A stretch of 64,000 bases of DNA from Microbacterium sp. (lineage in GTDB: Bacteria; Actinomycetota; Actinomycetes; Actinomycetales; Microbacteriaceae): NCBI GenBank assembly GCA_013823625.1, contig PNMM01000001.1, positions 806,001 to 870,000 of the forward strand, in the 5' to 3' direction. Every line of letters begins with the position of its first letter. Positions within the stretch are counted from its first letter, which is position 1. The notes beneath the pieces were generated by a model. It was given only the letters and a program-made list of their open reading frames with translations. It was not told where the DNA came from and ran no database searches. This document shows, in pieces, positions 1-6,970 of the stretch. The position numbers were made by a program, and so were the translations under genes.

Positions 1-63
1 GACGCGCTAGCTTGAGGTGCTAGTGCCCGAAAGGGCGTGGGGGTTCAAGTCCCCCCTCGCGCA
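1..63 (+). tRNA. tRNA-Leu (GAG), 5' end cut by window edge
   Basis: This is the 3' part of a class II tRNA. The anticodon stem CTAGC/GCTAG encloses the loop TTGAGGT, which gives anticodon GAG (leucine). A variable arm TGCCCGAAAGGGCG follows. The T arm is GGGGG-TTCAAGT-CCCCC at 39-55, then the acceptor strand CTCGCGC (56-62) and discriminator A63. CCA is not encoded. The acceptor 5' strand and most of the D arm lie before base 1. Confidence 0.93.
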
Positions 64-130
64 CGGATCACATGATCGTGATCAAGTGTGTGACGAAGAA
101 CTGGTTGAGACAGTGCGGCACAAGTGCCGT

Positions 131-163
131 GAACGGCCCCGAGGCGAAAGCCCGGGGCCGTTC
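131..163 (+). terminator. Hairpin terminator downstream of tRNA-Leu
   Basis: An inverted repeat GAACGGCCCC (131-140) / GGGGCCGTTC (154-163) closes around a GAGGCGAAAGCCC loop and is followed by the short T-rich tail GTCGTTT. It lies about 70 nt after the tRNA and before the next gene, as expected of an intrinsic terminator in a high-G+C actinomycete. The weak T tract is usual in this group. Confidence 0.7.
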
Positions 164-257
164 GTCGTTTCGGTCGCCTTGCGGCTCGTCTTCAGCCAGT
201 ACTTAGCAGACACCGACATCCTGGAGGGATGGACGACTGTCACCATACGAGCCGTTG

Positions 258-1538
258 ATGGGCGAGATTGCCCTGATCATCGGGCTCATCGCCCTGTTCA
301 TCGCCATCGGCGGCGTCTTCGCCGCCGCCGAGATCGCGCTCGTGTCACTGCGCGAATCGCAACTGGCGGCGCTCGAGAAGCGCAGTGCGCGGGGTGCACG
401 CGTGGCCGCGCTCGCCCGAGACCCCAACACATTTCTGGCGGCGGTGCAGATTGGCGTGACCCTCTCGGGTTTCCTCTCGGCGGCGTACGGAGCGACGGCT
501 CTTGCGCCCTATCTCACTCCCACGCTCGTTGACGCTGGGATCGCCGAGCCAGTGGCGGCCGCCATCGCGATCGTGACGATGACGCTCATCGTGGCGTACG
601 CCTCGCTCGTGTTCGGCGAACTGGCCCCCAAGCGCCTTGCGTTGCAGCGTGCCGAGTCGTTCGCCCTCGTGGTGACGCCCGTTCTCGCGGGCTTCGCGGT
701 TGCGGTCAAGCCGCTCGTGTGGCTTCTCGCTGCCTCAAGCAACCTCATCGTTCGCCTCTTTGGCGGTGACCCCCACCAGCGGGCCGAACAAATGAGCGAT
801 GACGAGTTGCGCGAGCTCGTCGACGCCCACGATGGGCTCGGAGATGAAGAGCGCGAGATCGTCGGCGACGTGCTGCATGCTGCTGACCGCACCCTCGCTG
901 AAGTCATGCGCCACCGCGCCGACATGGTCGCTATTCGTGGTGACCTCAGCCTTGACGAAGCGCGGCAGTGGGCTCGAGAGCAGCCGTACTCGCGGTACCC
1001 CGTGCTCCACAGCGGCGTCGACGAGATCACGACTTTTGTGCACGTGCGCGACCTTGCCTGGGCACCCGAGGGTACCGACCTTGCGAGCATCGAACGACCC
1101 CTGGCCGGCCTTCCGGCAACCGCCCGCATTCTGCCGACCCTCACGCTCATGCGTCGCGAGGGTGACCACATCGCTCTTGTCGTCGACGAGTACGGCGGCG
1201 TTGACGGCATCGTCACGCTCGAAGACATCGTCGAAGAACTCATCGGTGAGGTCTACGACGAGTACGACGACGACGCGCACGATGACCACAACGCCACCGG
1301 TTCTGCTCAATTGGTGGCCGGCTCGCTCACGATCGAAGAGTTTGCCGACCGCACAGGCTTCGTCGTCGACGATGGACCATTCGAGACCATTGCTGGCTAT
1401 GTCATTGATCGACTAGGGCGCATGCCTCTCGACGGCGACACCGTCGAGACAGCAGATGCCCGGCTGACCGTTCGCGGCGTCGAACGCCGCCGCATCGCAC
1501 AGATCGAGGTCGAGCGGCTGGCTACATCGCCGTCGTAG
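258..1538 (+). CDS. CNNM/CorC (HlyC) family membrane protein with CBS pair
   Basis: Likely a cation-efflux or magnesium-homeostasis membrane protein. The N-terminal CNNM/DUF21 domain (about residues 1-180) has three or four hydrophobic segments and the family motifs around 'GVTLSGF' and 'FGELAPKR'. A CBS-domain pair follows (about 200-325, including 'RYPVLH' and 'VVDEYGGVDGIVTLEDI'), then a C-terminal CorC/HlyC transporter-associated domain (about 340-420). ATG 258 is chosen over the adjacent TTG 255. Neither has a clear ribosome site, but a nine-codon ORF at 229-258 ends in TGATG over this ATG, so coupling is possible. At 426 residues it has the usual family length. The transported ion cannot be read from sequence. 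The 3' end overlaps the convergent DUF2834 gene by 17 bp. Confidence 0.88.
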   Translation: MGEIALIIGLIALFIAIGGVFAAAEIALVSLRESQLAALEKRSARGARVAALARDPNTFLAAVQIGVTLSGFLSAAYGATALAPYLTPTLVDAGIAEPVAAAIAIVTMTLIVAYASLVFGELAPKRLALQRAESFALVVTPVLAGFAVAVKPLVWLLAASSNLIVRLFGGDPHQRAEQMSDDELRELVDAHDGLGDEEREIVGDVLHAADRTLAEVMRHRADMVAIRGDLSLDEARQWAREQPYSRYPVLHSGVDEITTFVHVRDLAWAPEGTDLASIERPLAGLPATARILPTLTLMRREGDHIALVVDEYGGVDGIVTLEDIVEELIGEVYDEYDDDAHDDHNATGSAQLVAGSLTIEEFADRTGFVVDDGPFETIAGYVIDRLGRMPLDGDTVETADARLTVRGVERRRIAQIEVERLATSPS

Positions 1539-1881
1539 TGGGGTGCTGTTCGCTCGCGAGCTGCTGCAGGCGCCGCGCGCGGTTCGCGAGAAACAGCGGA
1601 AACGTGAACGCGATGGCCGTGAGCCCGGCAAACACAATGTAGGCCCACAGGTGCTTCATGCCGAGCCGCCGACCCTCGATAACAATGAACACGCTCGCCG
1701 CGACTGCCATGATGAGCAGGTCCATCGTGAGCGAGCCGACGGCCGGGCCACTGCCGAACCAGTCGCCGAAGAAATCGCGTTGCTCGATGATGGCGATGAT
1801 GTTGTAAGTCCACGTGCCGATGAGTCCGGCGATCGCGAGAACGAGGAACACGATGGCGGGGGCGTTCCAGTGACGAGTCAT
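1522..1881 (-). CDS. DUF2834 domain membrane protein
   Basis: A 119-residue integral membrane protein with three hydrophobic helices: one near the N terminus, one in the middle, and one near residues 85-105. Between the first two is the acidic 'FFGDWFGSG' stretch, and after the second comes 'VIEGRRLG', both characteristic of the DUF2834 family. Function is unknown. The start at 1881 begins 'MTRHWN' directly before the first helix; a longer reading would add an Arg/Pro-rich shadow sequence from the divergent folC-like gene. It is head-to-head with that gene (9 bp between starts) and convergent with the CorC-like gene. Confidence 0.8.
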   Translation of the reverse strand: MTRHWNAPAIVFLVLAIAGLIGTWTYNIIAIIEQRDFFGDWFGSGPAVGSLTMDLLIMAVAASVFIVIEGRRLGMKHLWAYIVFAGLTAIAFTFPLFLANRARRLQQLASEQHPTTTAM

Positions 1882-1890
1882 GAGGCCATT

Positions 1891-3150
1891 GTGCCCCCGG
1901 TGGCTGGCTTGGGCTCTATCGAACTTGACGCGCTCGAATCCCGTACGGCGTTTCGGGAGTGGAGCTCGCGGTTGCCCGGGCAGCGAGCCGACCCGCGTCG
2001 GTTCGGGATGCTCGCCGAGGCGCTCGGGGTCGACCTCGAGCATCCCGCCCCCGCGCTGGGGGTTGTCGGCTCAAAGGGTAAGGGCACGACTGTCGCCTAT
2101 GCCTCGGCATTGCTGGCTGAGACCGGGCTGCGGGTCGGCACCGTCTTTAGCCCGGGGCTCGTGAGCAATCGCGATCGGATCCGCGTGAACGGCGCGGTGC
2201 TGCCGATCGACGAGTACTCGGCGCTGCTGGAGCGCGTCGACGCCGCGCTGCGCACGCTGCCCGCGCCCGACGCGGGCTACATCGGACCGAGCGGGTTCTT
2301 TCTCGCGGCGGGGCTCGCCCACTTCGCCGCCGTTGGCTGCGATGCGCTCGTGCTCGAGGCGGGAATCGGAGGGCGTCGTGATGACCTCAGCCACGTCGCG
2401 CTCACGGGCCTTGCCATGGCGCAGACCTTTCTCGAACACACCGACCTACTGGGCGACACCATCGCGGCGATCGCTGCCGATAAGTCGGGGGCCGCACGGC
2501 CCGGAACCCGGTGGGTGGGCTATCTGGCACAGAGCGACGAGGCAGAGGCGGTCATCCGTCGCCACGCCGACGCGATCGGGGCCGAGCGGCTGCGCGTCGA
2601 CCCAGCGGCGCGAGCGCCCTATGCGGGCGTCGTCGCCGAAGGGCTCGGCGGTATGAACGCGGCGCACGGCATGATCGCCGCGCGGCGCCTGCTCGCTGAG
2701 CTCGGTCGGCCGGATGTCACGCCCGAGCAGGTGCGTGCCGCAGCCGGCAAGGTGCACTACCCCGGGCGCCTCTCGCGCCACACGCTCGACGAGACGACTG
2801 TCTTTGTCGATTCCGCTGTCAGTCGTGACGGCTTCGAGAACGCCCTCGCGCACGTCGAGCGGGTCACGGGCGCCTCCCCCGCCCTGACGCTCGTGTCGGT
2901 GCCGCGCGAGAAAGACCTCGCGGGGTTTCGTGCCATCGCGGCGGGGCTGAGCGGGCGGGTCGTGTTCGTGGCGCTCGAGCGCGTGCACTTGCACTATCCC
3001 GAACGCGACGAGTGGCCCGGCGAATGGGCGGTGGCCGCTGAGTTGCCCGCGCTGTTGCGGAGCGCGCCCACGGTGCTCGCCATCGGCACCGCGAGTTTTT
3101 CGGCCGAAGTGCTGCGGCACTGCGGCGTCGACACCGACCGCGTCTTCTAG
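1891..3150 (+). CDS. Mur ligase family protein, FolC-like (folylpolyglutamate synthase-like)
   Basis: Resembles FolC, the ATP-dependent ligase that adds glutamate to dihydropteroate or folates. The ATP loop reads 'GSKGKGTT' where FolC usually has 'GTNGKGST'. It is followed by 'FSPGLVSNRDRIRVNG', 'LEAGIGGRRDD', 'LGDTIAAIAADKSG' and the C-terminal Mur-ligase domain with 'YPGRLS'. GTG 1891 is chosen because GAGG lies 5 nt upstream (1882-1885). At 419 residues it is typical for FolC. The altered P-loop and the absence of folate neighbours leave open that it ligates another substrate. A HAD phosphatase-like gene follows after 9 nt and is probably cotranscribed. Confidence 0.8.
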   Translation: MPPVAGLGSIELDALESRTAFREWSSRLPGQRADPRRFGMLAEALGVDLEHPAPALGVVGSKGKGTTVAYASALLAETGLRVGTVFSPGLVSNRDRIRVNGAVLPIDEYSALLERVDAALRTLPAPDAGYIGPSGFFLAAGLAHFAAVGCDALVLEAGIGGRRDDLSHVALTGLAMAQTFLEHTDLLGDTIAAIAADKSGAARPGTRWVGYLAQSDEAEAVIRRHADAIGAERLRVDPAARAPYAGVVAEGLGGMNAAHGMIAARRLLAELGRPDVTPEQVRAAAGKVHYPGRLSRHTLDETTVFVDSAVSRDGFENALAHVERVTGASPALTLVSVPREKDLAGFRAIAAGLSGRVVFVALERVHLHYPERDEWPGEWAVAAELPALLRSAPTVLAIGTASFSAEVLRHCGVDTDRVF

Positions 3151-3159
3151 AGGAGCATC

Positions 3160-3984
3160 ATGACCACCCCTGCCCCGTTTGGCCTGCTGCTCGACGTTGA
3201 CGGCCCCATCGCGAGCCCGATTGAACGTCGCATCGCGATCGACTCCATCGTGAGCGACCTGCTCACGATGGCCGCGGCGGGCATCCCGATCGCGTTCATC
3301 ACCGGACGCAGCGATGACTTCATGCGCGAGCACGTCGTCGCGCCCCTCGTGGCCGGGGGGCTGGATGCTCACAGTCACGTCTTCGGCGTCTTCGAGAAGG
3401 GCGGCGCGTGGGCGCCCGTGACCCCGCAGGGGCTCGGTGAGCTCGAGATCGACGCGCAGGTCGCCGTGCCGGAGGCCCTGCGCGTCGCCGTCGAGTCACT
3501 CGCGCGCGAGCACTACGCCGACACGATGTTCGTCGACGAGGGCAAGCACGTCATGATCTCGCTCGAGCAGCACATTGACGTGCCCTCCCCTGTGTTCGCC
3601 GAGGCTCAGCGGCGCTGTGTCGATGAGATCGCGCGCATCATGACCGAACTCTCCGTCGGCCCCGCGTTTCGCATCGATCCAACAATCATCTCGATCGACG
3701 TTGAAGCGGTGCTGCTCGACAAAGACCTCGGAGCCCACCGAGCTCTCGACTGGTTTGCGGCACGCGGTGTCTCGGCCGAGCGTTGGTGGTCGATGGGCGA
3801 CTCGCGCTCGGACTACTTGATGGCCGACGCGGTGCATGCGCGGGGCATCCCCGTGGCGCACGTCGATGTGCGGCCTGGCGACGGCATGCTCGAGCGCCCG
3901 TACGACGTCGTGGTCGAGGGTGACCTGATTCACGATGCCGCGGGTGCGGCGTTCTTGCGCCGCCGGGTTGCCGAGCTCGCCTGA
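3160..3984 (+). CDS. HAD superfamily hydrolase (sucrose/trehalose-phosphatase-like)
   Basis: A 274-residue haloacid-dehalogenase-type phosphohydrolase. Motif I is 'LLDVDGP' (residues 8-16), with the nucleophile and acid/base aspartates; motif II is 'FITGRS' (about 45-50); motif III/IV is 'MGDSRSDYLMAD' (about 210-221), giving the Mg-binding aspartates. The spacing and large cap fit the type IIB (Cof/SPP/trehalose-phosphatase-like) group. A strong ribosome site AGAGGAG precedes the ATG. Substrate is not determinable; a small phosphorylated metabolite is the best guess. It probably shares an operon with the FolC-like gene upstream. Confidence 0.82.
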   Translation: MTTPAPFGLLLDVDGPIASPIERRIAIDSIVSDLLTMAAAGIPIAFITGRSDDFMREHVVAPLVAGGLDAHSHVFGVFEKGGAWAPVTPQGLGELEIDAQVAVPEALRVAVESLAREHYADTMFVDEGKHVMISLEQHIDVPSPVFAEAQRRCVDEIARIMTELSVGPAFRIDPTIISIDVEAVLLDKDLGAHRALDWFAARGVSAERWWSMGDSRSDYLMADAVHARGIPVAHVDVRPGDGMLERPYDVVVEGDLIHDAAGAAFLRRRVAELA

Positions 3985-4021
3985 GAGTATTCGCGACACG
4001 CCGAGTGAATGTCGGTGCAGG

Positions 4022-4050
4022 TTGCCATATTCGAACGTATGTTCGATCAT
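4022..4050 (+). promoter_or_regulatory. Predicted SOS promoter of imuA'-imuB
   Basis: -35 TTGCCA (4022-4027), 17-bp spacer, -10 GATCAT (4045-4050). The LexA palindrome fills the spacer. Seven bases after the -10 comes ATG 4057, so transcription would start on or next to the start codon, giving a leaderless mRNA. The -10 is a weak match, as is common for inducible actinobacterial promoters. Confidence 0.55.
4031..4046. promoter_or_regulatory. LexA binding site (SOS box)
   Basis: TCGAACGTATGTTCGA is a perfect match to the actinobacterial/Gram-positive SOS box pattern TCGAAC-N4-GTTCGA, with perfect symmetry of the half-sites. It lies 10 bp before imuA', a gene known to be LexA-controlled in mycobacteria. 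No second copy of this pattern was seen upstream of dnaE2 or dinB in the window. Confidence 0.92.
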
Positions 4051-4056
4051 GGAGAG

Positions 4057-4788
4057 ATGCCCGCCCTCGCGCTCTCTTCTCTTGATGACCCTGCCGTCGT
4101 CGACTCTCGCAGCGCGCGCATCGAGGCGGTTGACACCGTTCAGGCGCTCCAGGCCCGCATTGACGCCCTTCAGCGCACGCGGCTCGACTCGCGGCTCATG
4201 CCAACGCACGAAGCACTTGCTGACCTGTTGCCCGACGGCGGGCTGCGCGAGGGTGCGACCTACGCGCTGAGCCCCTCGAGCGCCCTCGTCATGGCGCTGC
4301 TCGCCGGCCCCTCGCAGGCGGGGTCGTGGTGCGGCGTTGTCGGCATGCCCGAGTTCGGCGTCGAGGCCGCCGAGGCCATGGGCATCGATCTCGATCGGCT
4401 CGTGCTGGTTCCGCACCCCGGCGATGCGTGGCTCACGGTCACGGCTGCGATTGCGGATGCGCTCGGCATCGTCGTCGTGCGGCCCGGGCGAGCGGCGAGC
4501 GATGGCGCCATCTCCAAACTTGCCGGGCGGTTGCGCGAACGCGGCTCGACCCTGCTCGTACTCGGGCCCTGGCCCCAGGCCGAAGCCATGATCAGCCTGA
4601 CCGAGAGCCACTGGTCGGGCCTCGGCGACGGCCACGGCTACTTGAGCGAGCGCGAGGTGACGATCACCGTGAGCTCGAAGCGCGGCGGGCGGCCCCGCAG
4701 CGGGCGTGTGATGATGCCCGATGCCGAGTTGGGCATCCGTCGTCTCGATCGCGATGCTGCCGTCACTGCTCTGAGGCGGGTCGGCTGA
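4057..4788 (+). CDS. imuA': ImuA'-like mutasome accessory protein (degenerate RecA fold)
   Basis: In mycobacteria ImuA' works with ImuB and DnaE2 in error-prone translesion synthesis after DNA damage. This 243-residue protein has a RecA-like layout: an N-terminal coiled segment, then 'GGLREGATYAL' where RecA has the entry to its Walker A loop. The GK(T/S) signature is absent ('SPSSALVM'), so ATP binding is doubtful. Identity rests on this fold pattern, the SOS box and the downstream imuB and dnaE2. ATG 4057 is chosen over longer in-frame starts (GTG/ATG from 4009) because those would place the SOS box inside the gene. The stop overlaps the imuB start by 1 nt (TGATG). Confidence 0.83.
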   Translation: MPALALSSLDDPAVVDSRSARIEAVDTVQALQARIDALQRTRLDSRLMPTHEALADLLPDGGLREGATYALSPSSALVMALLAGPSQAGSWCGVVGMPEFGVEAAEAMGIDLDRLVLVPHPGDAWLTVTAAIADALGIVVVRPGRAASDGAISKLAGRLRERGSTLLVLGPWPQAEAMISLTESHWSGLGDGHGYLSEREVTITVSSKRGGRPRSGRVMMPDAELGIRRLDRDAAVTALRRVG

Positions 4789-6353
4789 TGCAGCGCACGC
4801 TCGTGCTGTGGGTGCCCGATTGGCCCGTCATCGCGGCCGTGCGCGAGGGGCTCGTGGCGCAGAGCGCGCCCATCGCCGTTATGGCGGCGAACCGCGTGAT
4901 GGCGTGCTCCCCCACGGCTCGCGCCGAAGGCGTGCGGGCGGGTCAGCGGCGGCGCGAAGCACAGTCGCTGTGTACCTCGCTCGTTGTCGTGCCCTTTGAC
5001 GACGGCCGCGACCACCGGCTGTTTGCGCCGATCATCGACATCGTCGAAGGGCTCGTCGCGGGTGTGCAGGTCGTGCGGCCCGGGCTACTGGCGCTCGCGG
5101 CGCGCGGGCCCGCGCGGTACTACGGCGGCGAGAAAGCCGCCGCGCTCGCGTTGCGCGGTGCCGTTCGGGCAGACGACGTGGTCGACACGCGCATCGGCAT
5201 TGCCGACGGGCCGTTTGCGGCCGAACTTGCGGCGCGCACGGTGGCCGCCGAGCAGTCGGTGCAGATTGTGCCGAGCGGAGCATCCGGCCCCTTTCTCGCC
5301 CCGTTCTCGGTGACGACGCTCGGCGACCCCGACCTCGCGACGCTGCTCGGGCGGCTCGGCGTGCGCACGCTCGGCGACTTTGCCGCGCTACCCGCCGAGG
5401 CCGTGCGCGACCGCTTCGGCGCGGCCGGGGCCCACCGGCACGCGCTCGCGGGGGCTGCTGATGCCACTCCGCTCGTGCCGCGCACTCCCCCACCCGACCT
5501 GGAACGCGTTCTGGAGCTTGAGCCACCGCTCGACCGGGTCGACCAGCTCGCCTTCGCCGTACGGCAACTCGCTGACGAGCTCGTCGAGGCCCTCACGAGT
5601 CGGCTGCTCGTGGCGACGGCCATTCGCATCGGGTTTCGCGACGAGCACGGCACCGAGACCGAGCGCGCCTGGCTACACCCGCGGTCGTTTCGCGCGAGCG
5701 AGATCGTCGACCGCGTGCGCTGGCAGCTCAGCGGCGAGACGCGCACGGCGGGCACCCGTGCCGATGCCGATCGCGGGCCGGGGCTGCGTTCGGCCATCAC
5801 GCGCGTGCGCATCGTGCCCGAGAGTGTGGACGACCTCGCGCACCACGAGCCCGGGCTGTGGGGCGGCCCTCCCGATGAGCGCGTGCACCACGCCCTCTCG
5901 CGCGTGCAAAGCTTGCTCGGCCACGACGCCGTGCTCACCGCCCAACGCGCGGGCGGCCGCACGCTCGCCGAGCGCACGATGCTCGTGCCCTGGGGTGACC
6001 GTGCCGTCATCACGCGGCCCGTCGAACGACCCTGGCCCGGAGCCTTGCCACAACCCGCGCCCGCGACCGTATTCCCGTCGCGGCATGCGGTGACGGTCGT
6101 CGATGCGCAGGGTGCCGCCGTCGGCATCGATGACCGGATGCGGCTCTCCGCGGCCCCCGCGGGGTTTGCTCCCGCCGCGGGCGGGACAACTCGGCCCGTG
6201 ACCTCGTGGGCGGGGCCGTGGCCGCTCGATGAGCAGTGGTGGAGCATTCGTCGGCGGCGACTGCATCGGCTGCAAGTGGTCGACGCGGCGGGTGTGGCGT
6301 GGTTGCTCGTACTCGAGGGTGCGTCGTGGTGGGCCGAGGCGCGCTATGACTGA
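4788..6353 (+). CDS. imuB: ImuB, catalytically inactive Y-family polymerase-like protein
   Basis: ImuB is a mutasome hub that binds the sliding clamp and recruits DnaE2. The 521-residue protein has the Y-family palm/finger region (about 1-240), a helix-hairpin region near 'LGRLGVRTLGDFAALP' and a little-finger-like region. The acidic residues are lost: where DinB has 'LDMDAFF' this has 'WVPDWPV', and where DinB has 'SIDEAF' this has 'GLLALA'. This loss is typical of ImuB. 'HEPGLWG' (353-359) lies where mycobacterial ImuB carries its clamp-binding motif (QLPLWG). The start overlaps the imuA' stop, so the two are translationally coupled. The gene ends 19 bp before the convergent yoeB. Confidence 0.9.
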   Translation: MQRTLVLWVPDWPVIAAVREGLVAQSAPIAVMAANRVMACSPTARAEGVRAGQRRREAQSLCTSLVVVPFDDGRDHRLFAPIIDIVEGLVAGVQVVRPGLLALAARGPARYYGGEKAAALALRGAVRADDVVDTRIGIADGPFAAELAARTVAAEQSVQIVPSGASGPFLAPFSVTTLGDPDLATLLGRLGVRTLGDFAALPAEAVRDRFGAAGAHRHALAGAADATPLVPRTPPPDLERVLELEPPLDRVDQLAFAVRQLADELVEALTSRLLVATAIRIGFRDEHGTETERAWLHPRSFRASEIVDRVRWQLSGETRTAGTRADADRGPGLRSAITRVRIVPESVDDLAHHEPGLWGGPPDERVHHALSRVQSLLGHDAVLTAQRAGGRTLAERTMLVPWGDRAVITRPVERPWPGALPQPAPATVFPSRHAVTVVDAQGAAVGIDDRMRLSAAPAGFAPAAGGTTRPVTSWAGPWPLDEQWWSIRRRRLHRLQVVDAAGVAWLLVLEGASWWAEARYD

Positions 6354-6372
6354 GTGCGGTCGGCGTGCTGGC

Positions 6373-6648
6373 TCAGGGTGCGTAGTGATAGCGGCACTGC
6401 GCGATGCGAATTTCGTCGCCCACGAGCTTGTAGGCGAGCCGATGCTCATCGGTGATGCGGCGCGACCAGTAGCCCTGAAAGCCGTGCTTGAGTGCCTCGG
6501 GCTTGCCCAGCCCGGCCTGGGGAGAAGACTCAGCGCCGTTGCGGGCGATGTCTTTCACCAGCGCGTTGATGCGCTGCACGATCTTGCGGTCGTTCGCCTG
6601 CCAGTAGAGGTAGTCCTCCCATGCCGCGCGTGACCAGACGAGCGTCAC
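6373..6648 (-). CDS. yoeB: YoeB/Txe family toxin (ribosome-dependent mRNA interferase)
   Basis: A 91-residue RelE-superfamily toxin that cleaves mRNA at the ribosomal A site when freed from its antitoxin. The YoeB hallmarks are present: 'GKPEALKH' (catalytic Glu51), 'WSRRIT' and 'EHRLAY' (Arg64, Arg70), and the C-terminal 'CRYHY' (His88, Tyr89). All catalytic positions are intact, so the toxin looks functional. The start overlaps the yefM stop by 4 nt (ATGA), the usual toxin-antitoxin coupling. It is antisense to, and sits between, imuB and dnaE2. Confidence 0.94.
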   Translation of the reverse strand: MTLVWSRAAWEDYLYWQANDRKIVQRINALVKDIARNGAESSPQAGLGKPEALKHGFQGYWSRRITDEHRLAYKLVGDEIRIAQCRYHYAP

Positions 6649-6896
6649 TCGCTCAGCTCGTGGGGCTCACCTCGGCCCGCCTCGAGCTCGTCAATCGCGC
6701 CGAGCAGGCGGCGGGCGTTCTCGGGGCTGCGCAGCAGGTAGGCGGTCTCTTTCAACGACTCGTAGTCGTCGAGGGCCACCATGACCACGGGGTCTTTTCC
6801 GGCGCGCGTGATGACGATCTCTTCGCGGTCGTCGAGCACCGCGTCGAGAGCAGCGGCGTAGTTCGCGCGCGATTCCGAGTAGCTCATGGTCTTCAT
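6645..6896 (-). CDS. yefM: YefM/Phd family antitoxin
   Basis: An 83-residue antitoxin with the Phd/YefM N-terminal DNA-binding domain ('MKTMSYSESRANYAAALD', then 'EEIVITRAG' and 'VVMVALDDYESL') and an acidic C-terminal tail that would wrap YoeB. The start at 6896 has a strong ribosome site (GGAGGT, 5 nt away). A longer reading would run over the operator and is rejected. It represses its own promoter together with YoeB in characterised homologues; a matching operator lies 11 bp upstream. Confidence 0.93.
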   Translation of the reverse strand: MKTMSYSESRANYAAALDAVLDDREEIVITRAGKDPVVMVALDDYESLKETAYLLRSPENARRLLGAIDELEAGRGEPHELSE

Positions 6897-6906
6897 TGTG
6901 ACCTCC

Positions 6907-6922
6907 GTACAGAAAATTGTAC
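6907..6922. promoter_or_regulatory. Putative YefM-YoeB operator overlapping the -10
   Basis: GTACA (6907-6911), 6-nt centre, TGTAC (6918-6922): a perfect inverted repeat in an A+T-rich patch. The GTAC cores are 12 bp apart centre to centre, the spacing described for the TGTACA cores of the E. coli yefM operator. Read on the minus strand it contains TACAAT (6916-6921), a good -10 for yefM, so occupancy would block transcription. It also lies 49 bp before the divergent dnaE2 start. Confidence 0.72.
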
Positions 6923-6970
6923 GCGAGTTCTCCCCAGGGCGTGCGAGCAACTCACGCGAGGGCGGCGCTG

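Noticed and set aside
3496-4635. A 379-codon minus-strand frame across the HAD and imuA' genes.
   Set aside because: It would run through the SOS box and promoter; no recognisable domain.
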